Below are positions 40,105 through 48,357 of a DNA stretch of 51,186 nucleotides, piece by piece. The notes under the pieces were generated by a model. The model did not search any database and was not told where the DNA came from. It saw only the letters and a program-made list of their open reading frames with translations. The stretch is from Chloroflexi bacterium UBA6622 (lineage in GTDB: Bacteria > Chloroflexota > UBA11872): assembly GCA_002433065.1 (NCBI GenBank), contig DJHK01000041.1:1-51186 (forward strand), given 5' to 3'. Every line of letters begins with the position of its first letter. Position 1 is the first letter of the stretch. Both the position numbers and the translations under genes were made by a program.

Positions 40105-41325
40105 CTAAGTTGTTTGGGATCGAATGTTTCGATGATTGGGCGAAGCGTCGCCGGCAACGATGGCAAGGGTGGCTGATAGGCAGGCAAAGCCAAGCAAGCC
40201 GAAGGCGGAGGCCCCATACCCGATACCGTCAATCGAGAGACCAAGGAGTAACGGCGTTAGTACCACCCCGATGTCCCGTATGAATGCATGGGTGCCGAGC
40301 GCTACGCCGACCCGGTCGCGTGGCGAGCGGTCTACGACCATCGAGGTAACCATCGGCACTGCCCCACCACCTAAGCCGAACGCTAGTCCGAACAATACGT
40401 AGGTGGCTGCATCGCCAGCTTGGCTTACAAGAACGCTCACTAATCCCATGAATATGGCGCTGGGTACATATACCCGAACTCGACCAAACCGATCAGAAAG
40501 GGCTCCGGCTACTATGGCTATAGGAAACCGCATGAGCGTAGATATGGAGATGGCCAGCCCTACTAGGGCTGGTTCGAGTTGGAGTCCCTGAGTTCCATAT
40601 ACCGGGTAGAGAACAGCTTTGAATCCGAAGATAGGAAACGTGAGGGCTACAGTCATGAGGTTGACGATGGCCAGTCGTCCGGGCGTGTAAATGAATCCTC
40701 GGAGGCCCAATACGTTTTTCGGTCGTGGTAGCTTTCCATCACCATGCTTTACATAAAGCTTCACAAGTGTGACTGCTAGAAGGGACGGGACAATCGTGGT
40801 CAGTAGGCCAAATCTCCAGCCTGCAAATGATGCGACAAGACCGACGATGGCTGGGGATAGGAAGCCACCGACCATTTGTGCCGCACTGATCGTTCCAAGC
40901 ATTTGTCCCCGAGCCTCTTCTGGTGCTTCGCGAGCGACGTAGGCTTGGGCAGCGGCTCCGGCGACGCTCGCACCACTACCTTCGATGACGCGTCCTGCGA
41001 ACAGCAGTGGATAGATGGGGGCTAGTGCGCTGACCGATACTCCTGTGATGACCAGTAGTGCGCCGGAATAAAACAGTGGGTGCGAAGACAGTCGATCAAT
41101 CAGGCCCCCAGCCGGGAGATCAATGATTAGGCGAGCAATCCCAAACGCCGAAATCAGGGCGCCCAGCGCGGTGAAGGACACTCCGAATTCTGAGCTTATT
41201 TCGCCCAGCAGGGGAGCCAGGGCCCCATTCCCAAAGGCTGTGGCAATCGTAATTGCCATTACGGCCAGCACATCTTTCGGTAGATGTAATTTGGAAAGCC
41301 AGGCAGGTTGTTGACTAGATGTCAC
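40105..41325 (-). CDS. MFS transporter
   Basis: The 406 residues contain 12 predicted membrane segments, with the MFS loop motifs DLPAGGLIDRLSSHP (between helices 2 and 3) and AGALSDRFGRVRVY (between 8 and 9), and GRVIEGSGASVAGAAAQAYV in helix 4-5. It is the last gene of an apparent operon with Gfo/Idh (4) and the sugar-isomerase-like gene (29-base gap), so import of their substrate or export of a product is likely. Substrate class unknown. Confidence 0.9.
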   Translation of the reverse strand: MTSSQQPAWLSKLHLPKDVLAVMAITIATAFGNGALAPLLGEISSEFGVSFTALGALISAFGIARLIIDLPAGGLIDRLSSHPLFYSGALLVITGVSVSALAPIYPLLFAGRVIEGSGASVAGAAAQAYVAREAPEEARGQMLGTISAAQMVGGFLSPAIVGLVASFAGWRFGLLTTIVPSLLAVTLVKLYVKHGDGKLPRPKNVLGLRGFIYTPGRLAIVNLMTVALTFPIFGFKAVLYPVYGTQGLQLEPALVGLAISISTLMRFPIAIVAGALSDRFGRVRVYVPSAIFMGLVSVLVSQAGDAATYVLFGLAFGLGGGAVPMVTSMVVDRSPRDRVGVALGTHAFIRDIGVVLTPLLLGLSIDGIGYGASAFGLLGFACLSATLAIVAGDASPNHRNIRSQTT

Positions 41326-41354
41326 AAGGCGAGCGGTAGCTTTTGAACGAGAAG

Positions 41355-42392
41355 CTAGGGTCTGGTCGATTCGGACGGTTCGGACTTTATATCCAGCGCG
41401 CGTCCCACGACCGAAGACTCATAAGCCGTCATTACAAGGCGGAGGTTTCTACGACCCTCGGTGAGGGTGTGTAGGGGGCGCGCGCCACTTCTTACGGATT
41501 TAGCAAACTGCGAAAAAATCGCCCCGAATCCGGCGTGGTCGGCAGATGAACTGACTTTCAACGATTCGGAGGTTCCACCCGTATGTAGTACCGGGGTCTC
41601 GCCCTCAAGGCGAATGGAGCCTTGATCTCCGTGAATCTCGGTTACGTTCAGTGCGCTGGCAGCGCTCCAGGCGGCCAGCACAATTGAGGTCGCCCCATTT
41701 TGGTGCCCGAGGATAACCGTGGCGGTATCATCCACATCTTGTTGCTTAACGTTCGTGGCAACGCGTGCAAAAATTTGTGTGACCGGTGCGCCGATCACGT
41801 GCTCGGCTGAATAGAGATTGTGATAACCGTTATCGAGTAGTGCGCCGCCGCCCGACACGTCACGCCGAGATCTCCAGTCGGGGTCATAGCCAGCAGCACC
41901 GGTGTACCAATGAGAACCCATGCTCTCCATCCGAAACATAAATGGCGTGCCGATTTTCCCAGCCCGAACGGTCGATAGGGCTGTAGCCATCTTGGGGGTA
42001 TGAAGGTAATTGTGCATAATTCCCGCCGGCACGCTGTGTTTAGCAACGGTGGCAAGTATCCGGTCCGCGTCCTCGAGGGATGTTGCCAAAGGCTTTTCGC
42101 TCAGGAAGGGCATGTGAGCTCGAGCTGCTGTCAAACATGTGGAGGTGTGGTAGGCGTGGGGAACTGCGATGTCGATGGCATCAACGATGTTGGCCTCAAG
42201 CAGGTCATCTAGCTTCTCAAACCGGGCTGGTTCGGGGACGTTGAATTGTGCGCCCAGTAGGTCCCGCCGTACTTCAGTCGGATCGACAACGGCAGCGACT
42301 GTCCAGACATCGTTGATACGAAGCAGGGCCGGTACATGGCCCTGTTCCATGACTCGACCACAGCCGACGAGTCCAAGTTTTAGGGGTGTCAT
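41355..42392 (-). CDS. Gfo/Idh/MocA family oxidoreductase (4)
   Basis: The 345 residues begin LKLGLVGCGRVMEQGHVPAL and contain the catalytic-site motif FLSEKPLATSLEDADRIL. It differs clearly from the paralogous pair at 36834-39159 and is nearer the classical sugar dehydrogenases. It begins 2 bases after the stop of the TIM-barrel isomerase gene, a pairing common in inositol and sugar-acid catabolism. Confidence 0.9.
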   Translation of the reverse strand: MTPLKLGLVGCGRVMEQGHVPALLRINDVWTVAAVVDPTEVRRDLLGAQFNVPEPARFEKLDDLLEANIVDAIDIAVPHAYHTSTCLTAARAHMPFLSEKPLATSLEDADRILATVAKHSVPAGIMHNYLHTPKMATALSTVRAGKIGTPFMFRMESMGSHWYTGAAGYDPDWRSRRDVSGGGALLDNGYHNLYSAEHVIGAPVTQIFARVATNVKQQDVDDTATVILGHQNGATSIVLAAWSAASALNVTEIHGDQGSIRLEGETPVLHTGGTSESLKVSSSADHAGFGAIFSQFAKSVRSGARPLHTLTEGRRNLRLVMTAYESSVVGRALDIKSEPSESTRP

Positions 42393-42394
42393 GC

Positions 42395-43243
42395 TTACCG
42401 GTTCGGGTTGCTCAGATCAAACCCTAGCTGGTTGGTCAGATAATGGGAGTTGACCTCTAGGCTTTCGCGTGGTGTGGTTTGTGATCGGTCAAGCTCTACA
42501 GTCAGCCAACCGTCATATTCAGCCTCGCGAGCAACCTCAAGGATGGCTGGCAGGTCGACAATACCTGTCCCGAGTTCTCCGAAAAATGCAATCCGGGGCG
42601 CATGATCTTGGGAACTTGGGGTGTCAGGGCGTTCGGTGTCTAGTGCAGGAACATAGTCCTTAATATGCATGTACACGAGAATGTCTCGATACGTTGATGC
42701 GACTTCAACAGGATCGTCACCAGCCTTAGCAATATGCGCAGGGTCCAATGCAAGCTTGACGAGACTCGTATCGACGAGATCGAAAAACTGAGTGATTTCA
42801 TCACGATCCTGAATCACGGTGTTCCAGTGCGGGTGAAGCCCAGTGGTGACGTCGAGATCCTTGGCGGCAGCTCCTATCTCGGCTGTGCTTTCGGCTAGTC
42901 GCCGTAGATCTTCGGTTGATGGAGGGCCATCTCGTCGGCTGGGCCCGATCACGAGTTGGTGGGATCCTACTTCGTGCAGAAACTGAACGATTTCAAGGTT
43001 GTGTTGGATCGCCTCTTGTTGGGTGGTCGGATCGTGCAGTGGTCCTCCGCCATACAGTGCTGAGAGTTGGAGACCTCGAGCGTCGAGCATGTCTTTAAAT
43101 TCTGATGTCCGACCTTCGAACTGGCTTACGACCGTGCCAAACGTTTCTGTTCCCAAATAGCCAAAGCTCCCAATGTCGTCTAAGGCCTCGACAAGGTTAT
43201 CCCCCCATGTGATTTGGTGGCATGAGCAGCGGAATGTAGCCAT
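42395..43243 (-). CDS. Sugar phosphate isomerase/epimerase-like TIM barrel (xylose-isomerase-like)
   Basis: The 282-residue AP-endonuclease-2/xylose-isomerase-like barrel shows the metal-site pattern: ETFGTVV (Glu), GLHPHWNTVI (His), LALDPAHIAKAG (Asp, His) and YDGWLTVELDRSQ (Glu). It resembles inosose dehydratase/ketose epimerase (IolE-like) members. It leads the isomerase-dehydrogenase-MFS operon and is divergent from the SDR gene. Reaction not determinable. Confidence 0.85.
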   Translation of the reverse strand: MATFRCSCHQITWGDNLVEALDDIGSFGYLGTETFGTVVSQFEGRTSEFKDMLDARGLQLSALYGGGPLHDPTTQQEAIQHNLEIVQFLHEVGSHQLVIGPSRRDGPPSTEDLRRLAESTAEIGAAAKDLDVTTGLHPHWNTVIQDRDEITQFFDLVDTSLVKLALDPAHIAKAGDDPVEVASTYRDILVYMHIKDYVPALDTERPDTPSSQDHAPRIAFFGELGTGIVDLPAILEVAREAEYDGWLTVELDRSQTTPRESLEVNSHYLTNQLGFDLSNPNR

Positions 43244-43294
43244 ACGGTGTTCCTAATATGAGATGCGAATAAACAGGAAGCTAAGGTGACCGTA

Positions 43295-43306
43295 CGTCGA
43301 TCGACG
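43295..43306. promoter_or_regulatory. 12-base palindrome in the isomerase/SDR divergent gap
   Basis: CGTCGATCGACG is a perfect palindrome about 50 bases upstream of the isomerase start and 136 bases before the SDR start, the kind of site a dimeric regulator (e.g. LacI- or GntR-type) could use. No regulator gene is nearby. The rest of the 199-base gap is unassigned. Confidence 0.35.
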
Positions 43307-43442
43307 GTTGCAGGCAAGCAGCGGTGTGCATGACAGAGACTGTGCAACAGTTGGCCCATCAGGTTGTCATCGTGTACATGTCAGTAAGGACGGCTATACC
43401 AACATGTGGTTGGGAATGCCGATAGCGTAAGGAGATACAAGG

Positions 43443-44228
43443 ATGGACCGAGAAATGCAGGGTAAGGTCGCAATAATCACCGGGGCGGGGAGAGGAATTG
43501 GAAAGGCAATCGCAGAACGTTTTGCTTCGGAAGGCACAGCTGTACTTGTTGCTGATATAGATCGTGAGGTTGCTGATGCGGTCGCATCACAGATTGTTTC
43601 GCAAGGGGGAAACGCGATTGCACAGGTCGCAGACGTTCGGAACCGCGTCGACATTGTCTCGATGTTCGATAAAGCAGAGGCGGTATTAGGGCCAATCGAC
43701 ATCCTTGTGAACAACGCAGGTATCGGAGGCTCGGCTTCAATAGAAGAGCAAGACATTGATGCGTGGGACAACATGTTTGCGGTAAACGTACGGGGCGTAT
43801 TTCTCGGAGTGCAAGAGGCCACCCGACGTATGCGCGTTCGGGGATCCGGGGCAATAATTAACATTGCATCGGCAGCTGGAAAGATTGGCCGGAGCTACAT
43901 GACTAGTTACTGTGCTACGAAGCATGCAGTGATCGGTATTACACGCGCCGCAGCGCACGAACTGGCTAAAGATGGAGTTCGGGTGAACGCAATTTGTCCC
44001 GGCATCGTGGATACGAGGCTCTGGAAGGAAGATTTAAACCCTCACCTCACAGAACTCGAAGGCCATGAGGATCAGACGGCTTGGGATTTACGGGTGGCTG
44101 CAATTCCTATTGGTCGGCATCAGGTTCCAGGGGACGTTGCCAATGCGGCGTTCTTGTTGGTTTCTCAGGAAGCGTCTTATATCACCGGCGTTTCGCTCAG
44201 CGTTGATGGTGGCATGGTGATGCATTGA
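43443..44228 (+). CDS. Short-chain dehydrogenase/reductase (SDR)
   Basis: Classical SDR of 261 residues: nucleotide loop TGAGRGIG (13-20), NNAGIGG (about 90-96), catalytic S143, Y156 and K160 (in SYCATK). Asp38 and Asp40 after beta-2 point to NAD rather than NADP. The end SLSVDGGMVMH is typical of sugar- or polyol-type SDRs. RBS AAGGAG lies 8 bases before ATG. It leads a two-gene operon with the MetE-like gene. Confidence 0.92.
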   Translation: MDREMQGKVAIITGAGRGIGKAIAERFASEGTAVLVADIDREVADAVASQIVSQGGNAIAQVADVRNRVDIVSMFDKAEAVLGPIDILVNNAGIGGSASIEEQDIDAWDNMFAVNVRGVFLGVQEATRRMRVRGSGAIINIASAAGKIGRSYMTSYCATKHAVIGITRAAAHELAKDGVRVNAICPGIVDTRLWKEDLNPHLTELEGHEDQTAWDLRVAAIPIGRHQVPGDVANAAFLLVSQEASYITGVSLSVDGGMVMH

Positions 44229-44247
44229 ACGGTTCGGATGGCGAGCA

Positions 44248-45324
44248 ATGATGGATCATCTTTTTCCAACTATGGTGGTCGGGAGTCTTCCTCGGCCGGT
44301 GTTTATCCGTGAACTAATCGAACGTCGGAAATGCGGTGAGGTTTCAGAAGCCGAAGCCGAACTAGTTCTAGATGATGTCGTCCCTGCGGCGATTCGTCTT
44401 CAGGAGGCTGCCGGTGTCGACTTTGTGTCGGATGGTGAATGGCGTCGAGAGAGTTACGTGAAAATTTTTGCAGATGCGGTTGCCGGGTTTGGCGCTGATC
44501 TTATTCGCGCTCGTCCTGGGAGTAATGCTGCTGCATATCCAGCTGTGATCTCTAAGTTGTGCCAGAAACGTCCGCTTGCTCTTGCAGAAGCCAAGTTTCT
44601 TGTGTCATCCACGACGCGTCGCACAATTGTTGCCCTGCCATCTCCATATACGATTGCTCGGCGGATGTGGAGTTCCGAGCATTCGACTGCTGCATATCCG
44701 ACTCGGGCCTGTTTTATGGAAGATTGCATCCCGATCGTGAACGAAGAAGTGAAGCGTCTGACCGCGTTAGGCGTTGATGCGATCCAGCTTGATGATCCGT
44801 GGCTGGTTCTTTTGGTTGATCCTGAGTACCGGGCACGTGAACAGATTACGGATATCTCTGCTGAGATTGAAATGTCAATAAGGGGTGTAAATGGGGCCGT
44901 TCAAGACGTGAACCATTCTTTTCTCTCGGTTCATCTATGCCATGCTCATGGGAATAGAAAGCACAGCACTCGCGGTCCCTATGATGAAATCATCGAAGCC
45001 CTTTCCCAGATGAATGTGCATCGGTTTGCGATGGAATTCGCGACGCCGGACGCCGGCGGGATAGGTGTTTTGGATAGATTTCCGCAGGACAAGATTCTTG
45101 GTCTTGGAGTTATTGATCACACGGATACGAGGATTGAAACACCCGAAATTGTTGTGGAGAGGGTAGAGGCAGTGATGAAGCATGTGTCGCCGAACAGAAT
45201 AACCTTAAATCCCGATTGTGGATTCGCCCCCTCCAGCATTAATCCTATGGATTTAGACGAAGCCTATTTGAAGTTGAAGGCACTTTGTGATGGTGCGGAA
45301 ATGTTACGAGGCCAACACGGCTGA
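44248..45324 (+). CDS. MetE C-domain-like cobalamin-independent methyltransferase
   Basis: The 358 residues cover only the catalytic barrel of the MetE family (full MetE is about 750). The zinc ligands are all visible: H229 and C231 in VHLCHAHGN, E263 in AMEFATPDAG and C324 in NPDCGF. The start VVGSLPRP and DFVSDGEWRR are family motifs. Such short members transfer methyl groups from small donors to thiols, corrinoid or folate; the donor is unknown. It follows the SDR gene by 19 bases, suggesting demethylation linked to oxidation. Start ATG 44248, with a second ATG in the next codon. Confidence 0.82.
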   Translation: MMDHLFPTMVVGSLPRPVFIRELIERRKCGEVSEAEAELVLDDVVPAAIRLQEAAGVDFVSDGEWRRESYVKIFADAVAGFGADLIRARPGSNAAAYPAVISKLCQKRPLALAEAKFLVSSTTRRTIVALPSPYTIARRMWSSEHSTAAYPTRACFMEDCIPIVNEEVKRLTALGVDAIQLDDPWLVLLVDPEYRAREQITDISAEIEMSIRGVNGAVQDVNHSFLSVHLCHAHGNRKHSTRGPYDEIIEALSQMNVHRFAMEFATPDAGGIGVLDRFPQDKILGLGVIDHTDTRIETPEIVVERVEAVMKHVSPNRITLNPDCGFAPSSINPMDLDEAYLKLKALCDGAEMLRGQHG

Positions 45325-45600
45325 TGATGGGTGCTACTGAGCAGTGATTCCTGTTGTGCGAACAATAGGGTGAATTGTCTCCAAGCGGTATTCATAGGTT
45401 GTTGTGGCAGGAACGACTCCTTGCCGGTAGGCCAACCGTAAGACTCAATTGTCATTATCGACATGAATGTGACGACTTACGACGGGTGGATTTGGTATCG
45501 GGTTTGACGGCGTCGGGCTAGGGTTGTGATCTAGGAACGTTGAGCGACTCAAGTAATGCTGTGGACGTCGTCATTGTGTGTCCGACCGGTTTGCTTCCGC

Positions 45601-46224
45601 CTAGGTGGATGCCGCCCGTCTAAGTTTCCACAGGGCTTGGGCACCAGCGAGTCCCAGTAAACCAGCGGTTAACGACACTAGGTGATCAAGAACGTTTATT
45701 GATGACCAGCAAAATGCGATTAGACCGGGATAAAACAGCATCCATGTCTTGACACTGAATGTCACTGGGGTCTTGCCCCGGTCTGCGAGATATAGCAGAA
45801 AGTTTGATAAAGGATAAGCCAGAGCATAGGCGACCCCTATCTCGCCACGTAAATGCCCCCATGCCACGAGGCCACCGACCAGTGTGATTTCTCGAACATG
45901 GTCCGATACCTGGTCAACAAGGGCTCCGAATTCTGAGTCCGTCCCAGTGGCTCGGGCGACTTCTCCATCCAGAAAATCCAAGAAGATCGCTAGAAAGAAG
46001 AGTAGGCACGCGGCTTGAGGTGCGCGAACAACCAATATCGCAGCCAAGAAACCTAATGGGATTTGGGATAGTGATAGGGCGGTAGCCGGTACGCCTAAAG
46101 TGGCCAGAAGCTTTACCAGCGGATGGCACAGGCCTGATCCGAACTGGCGAAGTGGCAGGAGCGCCCGTCGTTCAACAGTTGAATACGATCCCGGTGGATG
46201 AGTCTTCCTACCGGTGTCTGGCAT
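45601..46224 (-). CDS. CDP-alcohol phosphatidyltransferase
   Basis: Integral membrane enzyme making a phospholipid head group from a CDP-alcohol. The 207 residues show the signature FLDFLDGEVARATG then EFGALVDQVSDH (D-x2-D-G-x2-A-R, G-x3-D-x3-D), within about six membrane segments. The acceptor alcohol (glycerol phosphate, inositol or other) cannot be told. The gene lies 5 bases after the glycyl-tRNA synthetase stop. The 276-base gap after the MetE-like gene on its other side contains nothing I can name. Confidence 0.87.
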   Translation of the reverse strand: MPDTGRKTHPPGSYSTVERRALLPLRQFGSGLCHPLVKLLATLGVPATALSLSQIPLGFLAAILVVRAPQAACLLFFLAIFLDFLDGEVARATGTDSEFGALVDQVSDHVREITLVGGLVAWGHLRGEIGVAYALAYPLSNFLLYLADRGKTPVTFSVKTWMLFYPGLIAFCWSSINVLDHLVSLTAGLLGLAGAQALWKLRRAAST

Positions 46225-46229
46225 TAAAT

Positions 46230-47534
46230 TTAGGTGGTTAGGAGAGTAGCGAAATGCTGTTCAAGATCGGCTATCGCTATCCGTTGCTGCTCCATAGTGT
46301 CTCGATCTCTTACGGTGACACTGAAGTTGTCGAGTGACTCGTAATCTACGGTTACAGCAAACGGTGTTCCGGCCTCATCCTGCCGCGCATATCGGCGCCC
46401 AATAGACCCGGTCTCATCGTAAAAAACTGGCCAGCGGGACCGTAAATCCTCAGCGACTTGGGTGGCTAGTTTTACGAGAGGAGCCTTGTTGCGTGCCAAG
46501 GGAAATACTGAAATCTTGAATGGAGCGAGGCTCGGATGAAGCTTGAGGACTACACGATCCCTGCCTTCGATACTTTCTTCCGTATAGGCATCTGCTAGAA
46601 ACGCGAGTGCTGCCCGGTCGACGCCCGCTGCCGGCTCTATGACAAAGGGGACAATATGGCTCTTTGTGGATTCGTCAAAGTAAGCCAGATCTGTTCCGCT
46701 CGCTTCGGCGTGACGGCGAAGATCGAAATCGGTTCGGTTCGCAATGCCTTCCAGCTCCCCCCAGCCGAAGGGGAATTCATATTCGATATCGGTGGTTGCC
46801 TTGGCATAGTGAGCGAGTTCATCTGCGTCGTGACTACGTAAGCGAAGTCGTTGGGTGTCGACGCCCAGATCTGTCCACCATGTGAAGCGGGTTTCTATCC
46901 AACGTTCGTGGGCTTCATCGTCTTCTCCAGGTGCAACAAAGTACTGCAATTCCATTTGCTCAAATTCGCGGCTGCGAAATATAAAGTTTCCGGTCGTGAT
47001 TTCATTACGAAATGATTTTCCAATCTGAGCGACGCCGAATGGAATTCGTACTCGCGAACTATCGAGGACGTTCTTGAAGTTTACATAAGTTGACTGCGCT
47101 GTTTCAGGTCGTAGGTAAGCAACAGATGCATCATCTTCGACGGGACCTACATAGGTTTTAAACATCGTGTTGAACATTCGAGGGTCGGTAAGCAGATCCT
47201 CGTCATGAGGGCAGTGCATATTGGAGACGTCGTCTTGTCGATAGCGGCGACGGCACGTGGGGCACTCCACGAGAGGGTCTTTAAAGTTTTCGATGTGTCC
47301 AGATACTTCCCATACGCGAGGGTGCATCAGGATTGAGGCATTCAAGCCAACTACATCGTTTCGAACAAGAACGGTTTTGCGCCACCACGCGTCTTTAACA
47401 TTTCGTATCAACTCTGTTCCAAGGGGTCCATAGTCCCAGGTGCTACCGAAACCTCCATAAATATCTGAACTGGGATAAACAAAGCCTTTTCGTTTTGCAA
47501 GAGAGGTGAGTGTTTCCATATCGGGTGCGGGCAT
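46230..47534 (-). CDS. glyS: Glycyl-tRNA synthetase, dimeric (alpha2) type
   Basis: Class II synthetase of the single-chain type found in Gram-positive lineages, Chloroflexota, archaea and eukaryotes, unlike the alpha/beta type of Proteobacteria. The 434 residues show the start KRKGFVYPSSDIYGGFGSTW, a CPTCRRRYRQDD zinc-type knuckle, motif 2 (QIGKSFRNEITTGNFIFRSREFEQM) in part, and the C-terminal anticodon domain LKLHPSLAPFKISVFPL. An ATG at 47534 is used; a longer start at 47582 would overlap recO by 35 bases. The tRNA-Gly(CCC) lies 31 kb away. Confidence 0.95.
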   Translation of the reverse strand: MPAPDMETLTSLAKRKGFVYPSSDIYGGFGSTWDYGPLGTELIRNVKDAWWRKTVLVRNDVVGLNASILMHPRVWEVSGHIENFKDPLVECPTCRRRYRQDDVSNMHCPHDEDLLTDPRMFNTMFKTYVGPVEDDASVAYLRPETAQSTYVNFKNVLDSSRVRIPFGVAQIGKSFRNEITTGNFIFRSREFEQMELQYFVAPGEDDEAHERWIETRFTWWTDLGVDTQRLRLRSHDADELAHYAKATTDIEYEFPFGWGELEGIANRTDFDLRRHAEASGTDLAYFDESTKSHIVPFVIEPAAGVDRAALAFLADAYTEESIEGRDRVVLKLHPSLAPFKISVFPLARNKAPLVKLATQVAEDLRSRWPVFYDETGSIGRRYARQDEAGTPFAVTVDYESLDNFSVTVRDRDTMEQQRIAIADLEQHFATLLTT

Positions 47535-47547
47535 GGTTGATATTTCC

Positions 47548-48357
47548 TCAGGTCCTTTGGGTCCGATTGGTTGCAAGAGCATGAGCTTGACCAGTTGCCT
47601 GAGCTCGCTCGAGGATTCTGGCTGAACTAATGTCTCGCTCTATCACGGTTGCTAAATAACTTCGTAGGCAACGGCGGAGTTCGGTTCGTGTTCTCTGGTC
47701 GGTTCGTACTCGTAGGGCTCCCTTAAGGCCTTCGCGGTGCGTGAAACGCAGAAGTTTAAGGGTGTTTACGTGGAGTGCATCGGTGTTGTGACTTTCCGCA
47801 CATTTCTTGCACACGATGCCTCCGTGTTGGGGGCCAAACGCATGGTTCCCAGCTTTAACATGGGTGGCGCATAGGGTACACATTGTCAGTTCTGGTCCAT
47901 ACCCGTGGATGTCCAGAAGCCTGAGGGTGATGGCAGATAGCAACGGTTCTGGGGAATTTTTCGCATCATTGAGGGTTTGGAGGAAATCGGTGACAGAAGC
48001 ATAAGCATCTGGAACTGATTCACTATCAATGCTCAGTCCGTCAATTAATTCGATTGCCCATCCTGCGGCAGCATACGCTGTGAGATTGTCACGAAGTTGT
48101 GGGTATGTCTCTATGGTGTGTGCTTGAGTGAGGACATCCAGATTCTTACCTTTGACCCCGACAAGACGTACGCGAGTGAACAATTCGATGTGCGGTGCAA
48201 ATTGGCTGTTGGGGCGCCTTGCCGATCGAGCAACGAGTCGTCGGCGACCGAACTCACGTGTGTAAAGTGTAACGATGCGGTCGGAGTCCCCAAGGTCTTT
48301 TCGACTCAGGACTATGCCTTCAGCTTTATATATTTTTGAGCGCGTAGCATTGGCCAT
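47548..48357 (-). CDS. recO: DNA repair protein RecO
   Basis: RecO works with RecF and RecR to load RecA on gapped DNA. The 269 residues show the N-terminal OB fold (AEGIVLSRKDLGDSDRIVTL), central helices and a zinc knuckle CTLCATH...CKKCAESH at about residues 160-190. The ATG overlaps the stop of the CNNM gene at 48357-49685 by one base (TAATG). Confidence 0.93.
   Translation of the reverse strand: MANATRSKIYKAEGIVLSRKDLGDSDRIVTLYTREFGRRRLVARSARRPNSQFAPHIELFTRVRLVGVKGKNLDVLTQAHTIETYPQLRDNLTAYAAAGWAIELIDGLSIDSESVPDAYASVTDFLQTLNDAKNSPEPLLSAITLRLLDIHGYGPELTMCTLCATHVKAGNHAFGPQHGGIVCKKCAESHNTDALHVNTLKLLRFTHREGLKGALRVRTDQRTRTELRRCLRSYLATVIERDISSARILERAQATGQAHALATNRTQRT

Noticed and set aside
43364..43400. 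TTGTCA ... TATACC as a promoter for the SDR operon
   Set aside because: The spacing is 25 bases, too long for a standard promoter.
45325..45600. Possible gene or small RNA in the convergent gap
   Set aside because: No frame with family features and no clear hairpin with a T tract was found.
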